In this document: positions 1 through 12,002 of the stretch, piece after piece | Numbering within the stretch: position 1 is the stretch's first letter | How the letters are laid out: each line of letters begins with the position of its first letter | NCBI GenBank assembly: GCA_914767715.1 | Contig: OU612070.1 | Span: 637,501 to 701,500 of the forward strand | Length of the DNA stretch: 64,000 nucleotides | Reading direction: 5' to 3' | Origin: Membranipora membranacea | Lineage: Eukaryota; Bryozoa; Gymnolaemata; Cheilostomatida; Membraniporidae | The notes under the pieces: generated by a model | What the model was told of the DNA's origin: nothing | What the model saw: the letters and a program-made list of their open reading frames with translations, nothing else | Databases searched by the model: none | Program-made: the position numbers and the translations under genes

Positions 1-831
1 CAGTTTGTTTACCACCTAACAACGCACACCCGAGAGTGTTATACACAAATTAGAAAGAGTCTTTTAGAATCAAAAAATTGTCAGCTTTAAGAATATGTAT
101 TGTATATATTTTCTGTAACACTGATCATATAAGAGTTACTGCTGCCTGAACAGCACCGCGTGTATCGCTGGGTGAGTTCTCGGCTCAACGAATTTGTGAC
201 CCACCCCACAGGCAGCAACGAAAACCTATTTTAGAAGTTATAGAACAAGCTGATTTTAAACTTACACATACAATTTTTTGTAAGTGATACTATGATCTAT
301 GTCAGCAAGGCTTTGCTGTTCCAACATGTTAGCAAGGAGTGACTCCTTGATGATAGTAGTCATGAGTCAGAGGAAGTGATTGTCTGTTCATTGCTGATCT
401 AAAACAATTGCCTCATCAATTTTCTCATCATGGTAGTACAGCTTTGGTAGTGTTCTGTAATGATTCACAGCTTCTCTAACTTTGATTATCCTAAAGTATG
501 GAGATACCAATCCTACATTTCACTCTGTCTCCCTGGGTTTTCATGTTCAAACACACACTCTGACTGTCTGGATCATAGAGCCCATTCCATCTTTGGCAAG
601 AATCATTATGTATTGTATGGCATCTGAGGAAAATCTGCAGTGGGAAATTTGTTCAGGAGTGAACTGAGCCAATACATCTGATGTTGTTAAGCCCCTTCTT
701 ACAAGAACACAAGCATAAGTTGAGATGGTATGGTTTTAAAGAGCTATCTACACCATAATCTCCTTCTGCCTCATGTAAGAAAGTTCCAAGAATATCGTCG
801 CATCTAAACTATGAGGGATTTTTTTTTACAG
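1..831. other. Left edge, no gene resolved
   Basis: No exon with family similarity or a convincing start codon was found. The first recognisable SLC10 exon begins at 832 and is preceded by a T-rich tract and an AG acceptor, so this stretch is probably intron or 5' flank of that gene. The missing 5' exon(s), which must end one base into a codon, may lie here unrecognised or to the left of the window. Confidence 0.5.
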
Positions 832-3800
832 TTCATCCAATCAAACTTGGCAGAGCGAATTTAGAGCTGAAAGTATTCTCCCGTGACATGAATGGTGATA
901 AAAACCTGACAGAGACACACAGCATCGATATATCTGTTATAAAGACCAAACGGAAGATCGATAAAATATTCAACATCACACTTTTTCTGTTGGTGAGTGC
1001 TCATGTAAAATAGCTACAGTGATAAATGGTTAAACTGTGACCAATTGTTCTCTGGCTGAACCTCTCAGCATCCCACAGACAAGCATTCTTGTCCATGACG
1101 AGGGGGGGGGGGACGTTCCATCTAAATGGAAATTGTCAAACTGCTTGGCAATCTCTCTAGCATATTCAAGTGTTCAATTATATGATCCAGATTTTGAACG
1201 ACATGTTAACTCCTTGCGCAACAATCAATTAGTTTTTAATTTTATTCAATGGCTTTCTGTTTCAGTTGGGCACAGTAACCTTCGGAATGGGCACTTCAAT
1301 TAATCTGAAAACTGTGAAGGAGACGCTGAAGCGCCCCAAGGCTCCTGGCATTGCCTTACTCTGTCAGTTTGTCATCATGCCTCTGGTGAGTGGTCCTCAT
1401 CTAAACTCTCATCCAGAGAATCATCGTTTTAGATTAATTATTGTGGTGGATATGTACAATCAGAATTACCTGCAAAGGTAAAAACAAACGCCCTGTTATC
1501 CCCTCATTGTACAAACGCCCTGTTATCCCCTCATTGTACAAACGCCCTGTTATCCCCTCAGTGCAGTGCCGGTGAAGGTATTAAATTTCACATATTAAAA
1601 ATAGAAAGTTTTATCTTCCTTTTACTAAATGTCCTGCCTCCCAATAAATAATTTGTACAAAGTTAAATAACCAAACAATGAATTAAACTGGTATGAGTTT
1701 GTAATATAATTCGAGTTCAACAAGTTGTTTTTAATTTGCTTTAATTATAAACTTCTAGAAAACCTCAATAAATAAATAAATAACTATAATAATATTTTGC
1801 AGCTGTCATATGCTATAATCTGGTTGGAGGGCTATCAAGGCGGTGCAGCTTTAGGGTTTTTCTCCCTCGGTTGCGCTCCAGGCGGAGGTATGAGTAACAT
1901 GTATGCTCATCTACTAGGAGGAGATATGTCTATAAGTATCACTCTCACTCTCATGTCTACCCTTATATGTGTCGGTGAGTGAATACAAACAGCGCAGATA
2001 ACCAATCATATCTCTGATTTCACTGATTACTGTCACGCCGAATGAAGTAATACCTGCTCTCACTCTCACCACGTAAAGTGAGTGCAGGTGTCCTCGTTAA
2101 GATTATGATTTTTTAAATTATGATGGGCTAAAAATAACTGGTTATTTGTGATGCTTGAGAGAGCTCTTAGGGAGAATACAGGCTCATACAGCTCCTGGTC
2201 CATGGGCTGCTATCAAAGACTAGATGCAAAGAGTGTAGGTTCCAAATTGTTGACTGAATCAATGCACATGTGTGAATAACTGAACATGAGATTTCATCAT
2301 TGTTTCAATTATTTTGAGCACCTGTTGAACTATTGGTGGTGAGGTTACTGTAGTGCACGGATGCTGAATGTCATTCTGAACCATCCTGATTATAACCCAA
2401 AAATTTAAAACAAAATGATATGAGTTATGTGACAGATTTCGTCACTTAATCCGGTACAAAAATTCAAATACTAAATAAATCAAGTTTAATGAGTAATCTT
2501 TTTTAATTTATGCTCACAGTTAAACAAAGAATAATATATAATATGTCAACACAAACTTGGCATGATTTTAATCTGTGCAGCTGTCAATATATTATCTATT
2601 TTTGATGACTCTGATAGTTTGCCGTAGTCGGGCGAGGGATAAAAGTCTGGGGGGCTCAGACTAGAGGAACAAGGGCTTGTCTGTACTCAAATCTCTCTGC
2701 AGACCAGATGGAAAAGGGTGGGGGGGGTTGAATTCCCTAATAAAGTAACATCTTTTTAATCATGACAGAAAAGAACAACTTTGCATTTGGCTACCAGTGT
2801 CTGTCTTCACTCACACTGATGATTCTGATGTCTGATGCTGATTTTTTAATACATATTTTGTTACAGGTACTATACCATTCTGGTTATTCACCTTGGGGAC
2901 AACTTTACCAACAGATGGAGAACAGGCTGTTATCCCATTCACAGTAATTCTCCAAGCGTTTGCTCTGCTTGTCGTTCCTCTGGCTATAGGACTGCTCATT
3001 CAGTATAAGTTACCTAAAGTAGCTCAAACTATTCATAGATGTCTGTCGGTAAGTGTTTTCCAGCCTTATTACTGGTATATGAACCTTGAATAGTCACCAT
3101 ACAAATATAATCACCATGTAGCAGAAGGCAATCATCTAACATTCAAAACTTGGTTGGTTACCTGCGGACATCTACAAGAATGCGTGTCGCCCTATTCACC
3201 ATGTCACCCTGTCACCAAATCACTATGCCATCATATCAAGCTTGATATTCACAGATATTGGTAGTTTGGAAAACTCACCAAACACATCAAGCAATAGGCA
3301 GTATATATAAATATTTTCCATGATTTTTTTCTCGCCCTGTCGTGTTCGATTGATCTGGGAGCAAGTCGTCTTCTCTTGAAGATCGTTATAGCTGTGAAAA
3401 ATACAACTTCAAAAATAACTTGATGCAAATACGCACTTAGTTAATTTAATGTAAATGCACCAAAAATATATAGCTAGGTGATGTTTGATAGATGAGCTTT
3501 GTGTTAATAATTTCCCTTTTTCTGTTTTAAGGTACTGATGGTGTTGATACTTGTATTCCTCTGTGTGTTCGGCATCTACACGAATCTCTACATATTTTAC
3601 ATGTTTAATATCCGAACTCTGTGTGCTTCAATGCTTCTCCCTTTCGGAGGGTTCTTTCTCGGAGGTTCAATGGCAGCCATATGCAAATTTGACTGGAAAG
3701 TGATCAAGGTACGTGGGGAGAAAGCTTTAGGGTTGATATTACATTATTAGTTTGATAGATTATGAATTGGTCTTAGCAGCAATGCTTTGTAGATACATGT

Positions 3801-4609
3801 ATTGGAAAGCGATAATCGTGAACCTAAGACTTGCTTACTATCACAATTTTTTCTGACAACCTGCTGAGGAAATCTTCTCAGATTCCTTTTGAAGTCCTAT
3901 AATGTCTAACATAAATCTCTGATTAAATCACCTTCAGTCACTGACATGATTTTATTATATAACCTTACAGACAATCGCCATAGAGACCGGACTGCAAAAT
4001 GGAGGTGTTCCGTTCTTCATGATACAGATGGCCTTGACCTCTCCCGACCTTGAACTTGCCACTATACCAATAGTTTATATATCAGCTCTGACTCCTATAC
4101 CTATGCTGACAATCATACTGTGCTACACAATGTATAACAAAATAAAATCTAAGGTGAGCTTTTATATCTAACACACAATTATTATCAGTGAACAATCGTA
4201 AAACTGCAATATACACCCATATCTTGAGAGAGGAGTCAAAATAATCCTTAAGTGATTACCATGGCAGATTTCAGAAATGACATGCTTTACTAGGTGCTCA
4301 CAGGGCTTAATTCCAAACTGGGCACTGATATGAATGTACAATGAATTGTTACACTTACAGAGAGACGCTGCCAGGAAGTCAGCTGATATCGAGTCGCACT
4401 CAGATACAAGCAGTGGTAACTCATCACAAAACTCTATAGAGAAAATCGATATGATGTCAGAAGAACAACAGCTTGGTAAAGAACTACTGCCTGTTTACAC
4501 AAAACAGACACTTGCTGCCACAGCTGAGGACACTAACACATGTAAATATGAAAAGATTGATGGTGACGAAGAAAATAATGATCTTATTACACGTACGACT
4601 CACAGTTAA
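832..4609 (+). CDS. SLC10-family sodium/bile-acid-cotransporter-like protein, 5' partial, 7 exons
   Basis: Members of the SLC10 (bile acid:Na+ symporter) family are multi-pass membrane proteins; many carry organic anions with Na+, others are orphans. Exons by splice sites and unbroken frame: 832-992, 1266-1385, 1803-1974, 2867-3048, 3532-3708, 3971-4153 and 4361-4609 (stop TAA). All junction phases agree and donors are GT, mostly gtgagt or gtaagt. The roughly 413 visible residues contain family hallmarks: LKRPKAPGIALLCQFVIMPL in the second exon, GCAPGGGMSN followed by LLGGDMSISITLTLMST in the third, and ETGLQNGGVPFF in the sixth. The last exon is a hydrophilic, acidic Ser-rich cytosolic tail. 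The first visible exon is a soluble segment just before the first membrane helix (ISVIKTKRKIDKIF), as in SLC10A3/A5 (P3-like) proteins that have an extracellular N-terminal domain; that subgroup call is inference. The N-terminus and signal peptide are not seen. Substrate cannot be read from sequence. A possible poly(A) signal AATAAA lies at 5655-5660. Confidence 0.9.
1484..1560. repeat. 27-bp minisatellite, 3 copies (intronic)
   Basis: Three head-to-tail copies of a 27-bp unit containing CGCCCTGTTATCCCCTCA start at 1484, 1511 and 1538. The array sits in the intron between the second and third recognised SLC10 exons, about 100 bp after the splice donor. Confidence 0.85.
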
Positions 4610-7600
4610 CACTATGAGTACTTTGAGGAGTTGTGTGTAGAGCGTTCTGATGAAGCTCACATAACTTATCTGGTTCTGTAGCTAACTGGTGGAACATCGA
4701 AATATCAACTAGACTATCACTGCCATAATCATCTACATTTACATTCCAAAGACTTCATCGTACACTTAGATCTCATTGGATAGTAATATCATATTAGTGT
4801 ATATTTGCCATTGACTACCATAAGATTTTTTTCACTGTAAATTTTCATACATTATTGTAAGGTCGCAGGATGACTGCTGACTGTTAATCCACGCTGCGGA
4901 TTAGCAATATCATCAGTGATGTCAGATTGGGAGGTCATATTATATACCGCGTCCGCCCCGGATAGTATCCATAACCTTATTTCTTGATTCCATTCAAATA
5001 TATTTTATTTATTGAATTTTTATCAGATGTTACATAACTCACTAGAGACACTGCATTTCTCGATGCTAAACTGTACTGCACTTTTGACAACCTCTATTTG
5101 GCTTTAAATAACCTGTTTACTCTTAGGTCCTAGGGTGTCTTATGAGTCATAACATAAGGACTTTGGCCACTGACTGCTTCTTTTCTTCCTTGTTTTGTTA
5201 GAAATGACAGGAAGATCCAGTCCTGTGTGAGGGGATTACCATAGACCTAATATATTAAGTCTATGGGGATTACATAGAACTTGCTGTGTTTATGTGAAAA
5301 TTATTTGACAAATTCTGACCATGGAATATTTTTGCGCAATCATTTACCTATAAATACAAACATTTATGTATATATAAATATATGGTACTGAACGTTACAT
5401 TTATTGTCTCTCTTATGAAAACTCATCAACTGAAACTCAAAACGTTATATATATCATTTCACGATCGATCGAGAACAGCTGCGTACAATCACTATATATA
5501 TATATCCATTGGGAGAGAGAAAGATGGAGAGAGAGTATCTTAAAATTCGGTCTGAAATCAGATCAGGAATGTCACTGCTGAGGCAGAAAAAGGAGATAAT
5601 AGCTCGGATCTCTCCTTTGTAGTGTAAGAGTTAAATCAAACTACTGAATCATATAATAAAATCCATCTATCCGTTTCATCTAATGTCTATCACAATTGCT
5701 GCAATAAATGAATGAAGAAAAGAGAATTCATCATAGACATCATGGGCCAACAGAGTAACAGAGCCACAATCTGATCTGCTCTTTTTCCAATTCAACTTTC
5801 TTATCTTCTTTTTTTTTTCCTCAAAGCATGGTATTCTCTCTTTTTATAGTTTGCACCCATGACTATATGCCTTATATTAACCTACAATTAAAAATCACTG
5901 TTTTATCAGCTTTTGTTCATTGATATATGACTTCAGGTATCCCCAAAAGCCGTTAGTTTAGGAGTCTTATTTCAAAATAAGTTTTTGACAGGCTACGTCC
6001 ACAACCCAACCAGCAGGAGACTGCTCTGGCGCTCCTCCCGTATGTCACGCGCCTGCTGCCCTTATTGACCGAGCCATCTATATCCTCAACAAAATTCCAC
6101 AAAACTAGTTGGCAGCCCTGTGATACACTAAGTTCCCATGCATCGACTTCAGGGGCTATGGATCAAATTTGGTATGCTTACTTTCGTGTTACCTCATTCC
6201 ATTTGGGTTACAGCCTTGGTAAATCCATTTGACAAGAGAAGACAACTCGAAAATAAAGTGCAATCGTTGGGACTCCGGATAAAATAACAGTTGTCCGGTT
6301 TGAATATATGATATATTGGTCATGTGGGCACAAAATAGAAGTAGACTAAGTTGCAGGGGGTATTGTCAATGAGAGCTGGTTGGGCCGAGCCCTACCAATT
6401 TTGGCATATATACAACAGCAGTGACTATAGAGATCAACTCAGCTGGTGCAAAGCCCTACCAATATATTTGTTCAAGGATACCCCCCTGCTAAGTTGATGT
6501 TTATTAATTGATGTCTAATGATCACAATGCTCAATTTAAACTAATTCTACTTCACTCCAGCCAGTCTCTTCTAGCTAAGCCTGGTTGGTAGTTTTACAAG
6601 CAGTATGACATGCCAAATGAACAAGGAATCACATGTAATATTATGAAGAATCAAACAGGCCAACCAAGGATTAATTCTTAGTCAAACTAACAAAGATATT
6701 TGTGTTTGTTGGCTCCTTATCGTAAATCCGAATTTATGAAAATGATAGACAGGTTAGAATCGTGGCCTTAAAAAGGTCTCAGCGGTTTTGCCCTGGCTGT
6801 CGCACCCCCAACGGCCCGCCCAGTGTATGTCTACGACGTTACGTCAAAGTTTTATTGTGAAGTTTAGAATAATACCTAAACAGTTTTAAACGCAACATCA
6901 GTTTTATAGTCTGACAGATCAACTTGTTTCTTTTTCGTTAGGATATTTCCGAGTAGTCTACAATTGTGTCTGCGGAGCACCATATCTGACAATTCTTTGT
7001 TTTTGGTTAGAGAGATCGAGATCCAAAAGTGTATCAATTCCAGTGCAGTCCAATACAGGAAATGGAAAGTTACTTCAAACATATCAATTCACACAAAACA
7101 GTATACACTTATATATTGACTACTTGAAGCAGAATTGTATGTTGTTAGAGGAATCTTGTTAGAGGAAACTAACAAGAGGAGGAGTAGTCTTCACTCACTT
7201 AAAGGTGAGGCAACTCTTTATACATCAACGTAATTTTAATTTGAAGTCATTTGGGCACGTGTATGCTAACCTCTGCGGCTCTGACCCGTAGATGTAGATT
7301 AATTAAAATAACTCTATGCTCTGACACTTCGCAGTGAAAGACTCCAAGCAATGAGGGTATGTTTACTGCTTTGCAGACTGGTTCTGGCATCATCAGTCTT
7401 TGTATGAGTTCAGTCATACTCCTGCAGCGGTTAGATTTGAAGGTTTATCTGCAAATTCATATTTCACTGAGTCAGATTTTATTGTTTGGAGTAATCCCCC
7501 TCAATATCAAGCTCAATGTCTTAGAAGCTGTTGCACGTTGATAGTAAACAACACATATTGTGTGTGTGGAAAATTACTAAGATCCAGAGGCAATCATAAA

Positions 7601-7716
7601 GTGTTAAAGTAATGTACGATACCATACTCAGAATATCTACTGTACACATCCTGGTGATCAGTCTGATGTTCTCTGTACTCACTCAGAGAATCTACATACT
7701 TTACTACCGCTTAATC
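4610..7716. other. Intergenic region between convergent genes
   Basis: This holds the 3' flanks of the SLC10 gene (+) and the NTase-TPR gene (-). Candidate poly(A) signals are AATAAA at 5655-5660 on the + strand and TTTATT at 7478-7483, which reads AATAAA on the minus strand. A short hairpin with 8-bp arms (CCATAGAC/GTCTATGG) lies at 5239-5266, and AT dinucleotide runs occur around 5360-5510. Short open frames here show no family similarity and no codon pattern that I trust. Confidence 0.6.
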
Positions 7717-9906
7717 TTATTCTCCTGAATCTCTATGATTGTCAGCAAGACGAGTCAGTATGAACGTGATCTCTACATGGTTACTGTCCTCTCCATATAG
7801 ATATCTGTACATAGTCAGTGATCGGAGATAAAAGTCCTCAGCTTTACTGTACTCTCCCATCTCAGTATAATTGCAACCTAAATTGCTCAGTACTCGGGCG
7901 ATATCTACATGATTACTGTCCTCTCCATATAGATGTCTGCGCATAGTCAGTGATTGGAGATTAAAGTCCTCAGCTTTACTGAATTCCCCCATCTTGTTAT
8001 AATTGATAGCTAAATTGCTCAGTACTCGGGCGATATCTGCATGGTTACTATTCTCTCCATATAGATATCTGTACATAGTCAGTGATCGGAGATAAAAGTC
8101 CTCAACTTTACTGTACTCTCCCATCTCAGTATAATTGCAACCTAAATTGCTCAGTACTCGGGCGATATCTGCATGATTACTGTCCTCTCCATATATATGT
8201 CTGTACATAGTCAGTGATTGGAGATAAAAGTCCTCAGCTTTACTGTACTCTCCCATTTTATTATAATTGTTTCCTAAATTGCTCAGTACCCGGGCGATAT
8301 CTACATGGTTACTGTCCTCTCCATATAGATGTCTGTACATAGTCAGTGATTGGAGATAAAAGTCCTCAGCTTTACTGAACTCTTTCATCTTGTAATAATT
8401 GTCACCTAAATTGTTCAGTACCCGGGCGATATATACATGGTTACTCTCCTCACCATATAGATGTCTGTACATAGTCAGTGATTGGAGATAAAAGTCCTCA
8501 GCTTTACTGTACTCTCCCATTTTATTATAATTGTTTCCTAAATTGCTCAGTACCCGGGCGATATCTACATGGTTACTGTCCTCTCCATATAGATGTCTGT
8601 ACATAGTCAGTGATTGGAGATAAAAGTCCTCAGCTTTACTGTACTCTCCCATTTTATTATAATTGTTTCCTAAATTGCTCAGTACCCGGGCGATATATAC
8701 ATGGTTACTGTCCTCCCTATATATATGTCTGTACATAGTCAGTGATTGGAGATAAAAGTCCTCAGCTTTACTGTACTCTCCCATTTTATTATAATTGTTT
8801 CCTAAATTGCTCAGTACCCGGGCGATATATACATGGTTACTGTCCTCCCTATATATATGCCTGTACATAGTCAGTGATTGGAGATAAAAGTCCTCAGCTT
8901 TACTGTACTCTCCCATTTTATTATAATTCTTTCCTAAATTCCTCTGTACCCGGGCGATATATACATGATTACTGTCCTCTCCATATAGATGTCTGTACAT
9001 AGTCAGTGATTGGAGATAGGAGTCCTGTGACTTTTTGAAGTCTTTTATCATGTTATACACCCAGCCTAGATTACTCAGTATTAGTGCGATATCTGAGTGA
9101 TTAGTGTTTTTTCCGTACATTTCTGTGTACAATGACAATGCTGACAAGTATGTTTGCTCCGACTTCTCAAAGTTTTCTATATCTCCATGGTGGAGACCTC
9201 GATTGATGTGTTGCCTTGCAGCCTGTTGTACAAAAGCATACTGCCCATAAACTTCTGTTAACATCGGATCGATCTTCTGTAAGTAAGCCTCATGAGTTTG
9301 CCGGTCATCTCTCCAATAGTGAATGTTGCTTAGTTCTTCTAAACAACTAATGATGTTTGGTGTAGCGCAGCATATCAATTTCAACCTGTGTTTTTCAGAG
9401 CAACTGATCAAATCAGGTTTTATGCCCAAACATTGTATTGTTGAGCTTTTTGGTATGAGCTCTCCATAATAACCATAGAGATTGTCTTCTGATGCTTCGT
9501 TGTAATACATCTGTAATGCTTGCAATATATGAGGCACGGCATCCTCATAATTACCTAGTTTGACATTTATAGACCCTGCCTCCAGTAGAATATCAGCAGC
9601 CACTTCACTACCAGGCAGTGGAGGTAAGGCAGCCAACGCTTCCTCATATTGTCCAAGTTTAGAGTAACATTTTGCCAAGATGAGCCTGCTACACTTACCG
9701 GAGCTTCTCTCATCAATGTACAGCGCATACACCAAAGATTTCTGATATTTTGAGCATTTCATGAGCACATCATTCACGGTCTCTAAAACCCAGTTCTCAT
9801 CATAACCAGCGCCAAACTCAGCAAGCAATATTGTCGGGTTCGGACTACCCATCGTGCTACTTTGCCGTTCCAAACAGATCCAATGCGTCCATAAATCTCC
9901 CGGCAC
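7717..9906 (-). CDS. TPR-repeat (kinesin-light-chain-like) C-terminal part of an NTase-TPR protein
   Basis: An open frame of about 729 codons whose second half is a tetratricopeptide array. Ten complete 44-residue repeats plus a 20-residue partial one run from about 9099 down to 7720, each following HVxIARVLSNLGNNYNKMGE then YSKAEDFYLQSLTMYRHLYG. The 44-residue period matches kinesin-light-chain/NPHP3-type TPRs, which form protein-binding superhelices. The first roughly 270 residues are more divergent helical repeats (for example ILAKCYSKLGQYEEALAALP). The frame overlaps the upstream open frame by 50 bp in another phase, and its apparent GTG start at 9906 is not a credible initiator, so I read it as the continuation of the 9857-11347 frame after a one-base shift. 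The final repeat is cut short by the stop, so the C-terminus may also be truncated. A minus-strand AATAAA lies at 7478-7483. Partner and function are unknown. Confidence 0.8.
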   Translation of the reverse strand: MPGDLWTHWICLERQSSTMGSPNPTILLAEFGAGYDENWVLETVNDVLMKCSKYQKSLVYALYIDERSSGKCSRLILAKCYSKLGQYEEALAALPPLPGSEVAADILLEAGSINVKLGNYEDAVPHILQALQMYYNEASEDNLYGYYGELIPKSSTIQCLGIKPDLISCSEKHRLKLICCATPNIISCLEELSNIHYWRDDRQTHEAYLQKIDPMLTEVYGQYAFVQQAARQHINRGLHHGDIENFEKSEQTYLSALSLYTEMYGKNTNHSDIALILSNLGWVYNMIKDFKKSQDSYLQSLTMYRHLYGEDSNHVYIARVQRNLGKNYNKMGEYSKAEDFYLQSLTMYRHIYREDSNHVYIARVLSNLGNNYNKMGEYSKAEDFYLQSLTMYRHIYREDSNHVYIARVLSNLGNNYNKMGEYSKAEDFYLQSLTMYRHLYGEDSNHVDIARVLSNLGNNYNKMGEYSKAEDFYLQSLTMYRHLYGEESNHVYIARVLNNLGDNYYKMKEFSKAEDFYLQSLTMYRHLYGEDSNHVDIARVLSNLGNNYNKMGEYSKAEDFYLQSLTMYRHIYGEDSNHADIARVLSNLGCNYTEMGEYSKVEDFYLRSLTMYRYLYGENSNHADIARVLSNLAINYNKMGEFSKAEDFNLQSLTMRRHLYGEDSNHVDIARVLSNLGCNYTEMGEYSKAEDFYLRSLTMYRYLYGEDSNHVEITFILTRLADNHRDSGE
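7720..9099 (-). repeat. 132-bp coding tandem repeat (TPR units)
   Basis: Ten full 132-bp units and a 60-bp partial encode the 44-residue TPRs. Units 2-5 and 7 are nearly identical in DNA as well as protein, including synonymous positions. The outer units (1 and 8-11) are more diverged. This pattern fits recent unit duplication or gene conversion in the middle of the array. Confidence 0.9.
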
Positions 9907-11347
9907 TGTACAGCGAAAAAAATGTGAATCTCCAAGGTTTTCCAGCTACTTCTAAGGATCTCAGATTTTCGGAGAAATTACATGGTTCGTCATCTGACAA
10001 AAGCACACTTAACCTTTGTTTGATCGGCATTGATGTTTCACAGAATGCAAGGTACAGTCCACCAGGAGTACACCACTTCCTGTGACGTTTTGAAGCCTGC
10101 TGCCCGTCATTCCCTTTGCTAAGTGTAAAAGACTTTGGTGCTACTGACACTCTATCATTATGTGAATCATGATATAGATATGCGGAGAGTCGGATATAGC
10201 AGGCACAAGCCAACATGAACTTGAGAGAGGCATGTAAACAGTCTGATATGTGCCCTTCCGAGAGAAGTTTATCTGCGGTTTCCCATGCATTCTCTCCGGA
10301 ACACTGGAGAACTATAGAGAGGTCAAGCAAAAGAATCGAAGGAAATCTATACAATTCCTTTTTCACATCAACAGTGAATCCTTGCTCTACAACCTTCTGA
10401 TCCGGTTTGAAGTTGAATTTTTTTGCATCTGCTTTTAACATGTCCTTATTGACCTCATTACGCCGATCAGGAACTGGCTGTTGACTGATAGAATGTAAAA
10501 AATGGTCATAGTTATTGTTGAGCATGTTATCATGATGATAGACAACCTTAATGAATTTCAGCATGGCTGTCAAATCTCCCTTCAATGCGCTGGCATCTGG
10601 TTTGAAGAGAATGCGTTCATGTTCCAATACTAGCTCTGATGCTGTGACTATAAAACGGTTTGTTGTTTCAGTGAGCCCATTTCCGGTCGGGATATTTCCA
10701 GCCTTCACTTGAAGCCCATCAATTTTGAAACCGCTGATTGCTTTGTCACTGAACCAATCTTTCAATTCCGCAATGTTCATATATTCCAAAGTTGTCTCCC
10801 CTAAATTTCCGATCAGGAAGTAACTAGTCATAGCCAAATTTTCAAAGTATTCTTCAATGCCCTGAGATTTCTCATCTACTAAGAACAGGTACTCTAGATC
10901 AGAGTAGGGGGTGGCCTCACCCCGCGCCAGTGAGCCAATAGCCAGCACAAAGAAATCACAGGGAGGTGGTATTTTTAGAAGTTTCAAAGACTCTGCCATT
11001 ATCTTCCCTGCAAAATCAATCATGTCTGTGGAACAGTTGAGAGACAATGACTTCATCAGTTCAGCAAACTCTGCTTTACTCCCATTATCACTCTCCTGCT
11101 CAAACTCTTCAACAGATATTTTGTCTAGAGCTATTCTACATTTATTCCTCACTTCATCTAGCTGTGACTTAAGTTGCGCAATTGTCTCAGCATGATTTTT
11201 GTATGACACTTCAGGCCAGCGACCCCAGTAGCTATGTTGAATCTCAAAAGCTCTTGCTCGCCATCCTTCATGTTTCTGTATACGGCCACCAGCTGAGTTG
11301 TACAAAGCATGTGCCTGAAATTGTGTTGAGGTGTTGAGGCAAATCAC
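9857..11347 (-). CDS. Nucleotidyltransferase-like (DUF294/GlnD-type) N-terminal part of an NTase-TPR protein
   Basis: The frame codes for an N-terminal helical region (HSYWGRWPEVSYKNHAETIA near residues 38-57) followed by a polymerase-beta-fold nucleotidyltransferase motif, LAIGSLARGEATPYSDLE, at about residues 135-152. The GS pair and the acidic D and E match the metal-binding pattern of the DUF294/GlnD uridylyltransferase group. Whether it transfers nucleotides is unknown. The downstream segment (PWRFTFFSLYSAGRFMDALD) leads into the TPR part, but the frame stops at 9857 while the TPR frame continues in another phase. Removing one base near 9860-9865 would join them into a protein of about 1,200 residues. 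The first few codons are probably intronic: a good acceptor (AACACAATTTCAG) precedes QAHALYNSAG at about 11315, so the true start is likely in an unseen upstream exon. The break may be a sequencing error, a pseudogenising mutation or a missed micro-intron. Confidence 0.75.
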   Translation of the reverse strand: MICLNTSTQFQAHALYNSAGGRIQKHEGWRARAFEIQHSYWGRWPEVSYKNHAETIAQLKSQLDEVRNKCRIALDKISVEEFEQESDNGSKAEFAELMKSLSLNCSTDMIDFAGKIMAESLKLLKIPPPCDFFVLAIGSLARGEATPYSDLEYLFLVDEKSQGIEEYFENLAMTSYFLIGNLGETTLEYMNIAELKDWFSDKAISGFKIDGLQVKAGNIPTGNGLTETTNRFIVTASELVLEHERILFKPDASALKGDLTAMLKFIKVVYHHDNMLNNNYDHFLHSISQQPVPDRRNEVNKDMLKADAKKFNFKPDQKVVEQGFTVDVKKELYRFPSILLLDLSIVLQCSGENAWETADKLLSEGHISDCLHASLKFMLACACYIRLSAYLYHDSHNDRVSVAPKSFTLSKGNDGQQASKRHRKWCTPGGLYLAFCETSMPIKQRLSVLLSDDEPCNFSENLRSLEVAGKPWRFTFFSLYSAGRFMDALDLFGTAK

Positions 11348-11682
11348 CTGTGATTCGAATCATGAATTAGTCTGTAATATAAAAGATTTAATTCCAATTA
11401 TTAGTCCCTGATATTAGATTGTACATGCCTTTAAACCTTTACAACAATACTCACTCAGTTTTTGAGATAGCGGCACGTCGTTGTCTTGCCTTGGACTGCG
11501 TTGTTTTGCATCCATTTATCCGACTTAATATTTTACTTTTAACTGAAAAATATCTGTTTCAGTCAATGGTTTCAGTTAACATTTGCCTTTATATTGGCAG
11601 CATGACAACTTCATCTGTAGCATAAATTCGCCAATAGTATAAAACCTAAAAAAGAATTCAAATGTTATTGCATGCCTACAGT

Positions 11683-11994
11683 CATGGGCGTATATGCCGA
11701 AAAATCCGACCCACCACTTTTCACCCCAGACACAACTCGCGCGTGAAAAATTCGCGAACTTATTCGCAATATTTGACATTTTTATGGTTTTTCACACAAT
11801 TAATCCAATTTTATACCCTTTTATATGAAAAGAGCATGAAAAACTACCCTTAGAAGATGTTTTAAGGATGAAAATCCAAACAAAAAAAATAAAAAAATAA
11901 ATTTTTTTCAAAAAAAAAAATTTAATTAATTTTTTTTTAATTCTTATTGAAACCACGACTTGTCGTGAGTCGTGGGTGGTAATATACGCCCATA
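11683..11994. mobile_element. 312-bp hAT-like MITE with 8-bp target-site duplication
   Basis: Terminal inverted repeats of about 13 bp: the left end reads CATGGGCGTATATGCC and the right end, reversed, TATGGGCGTATATTACC. The element is flanked on both sides by CCTACAGT (11675-11682 and 11995-12002). An 8-bp duplication is characteristic of hAT-superfamily insertions. The interior has a long A/T-run segment (11880-11945) and no coding potential, so it is non-autonomous. Confidence 0.75.
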
Positions 11995-12002
11995 CCTACA
12001 GT

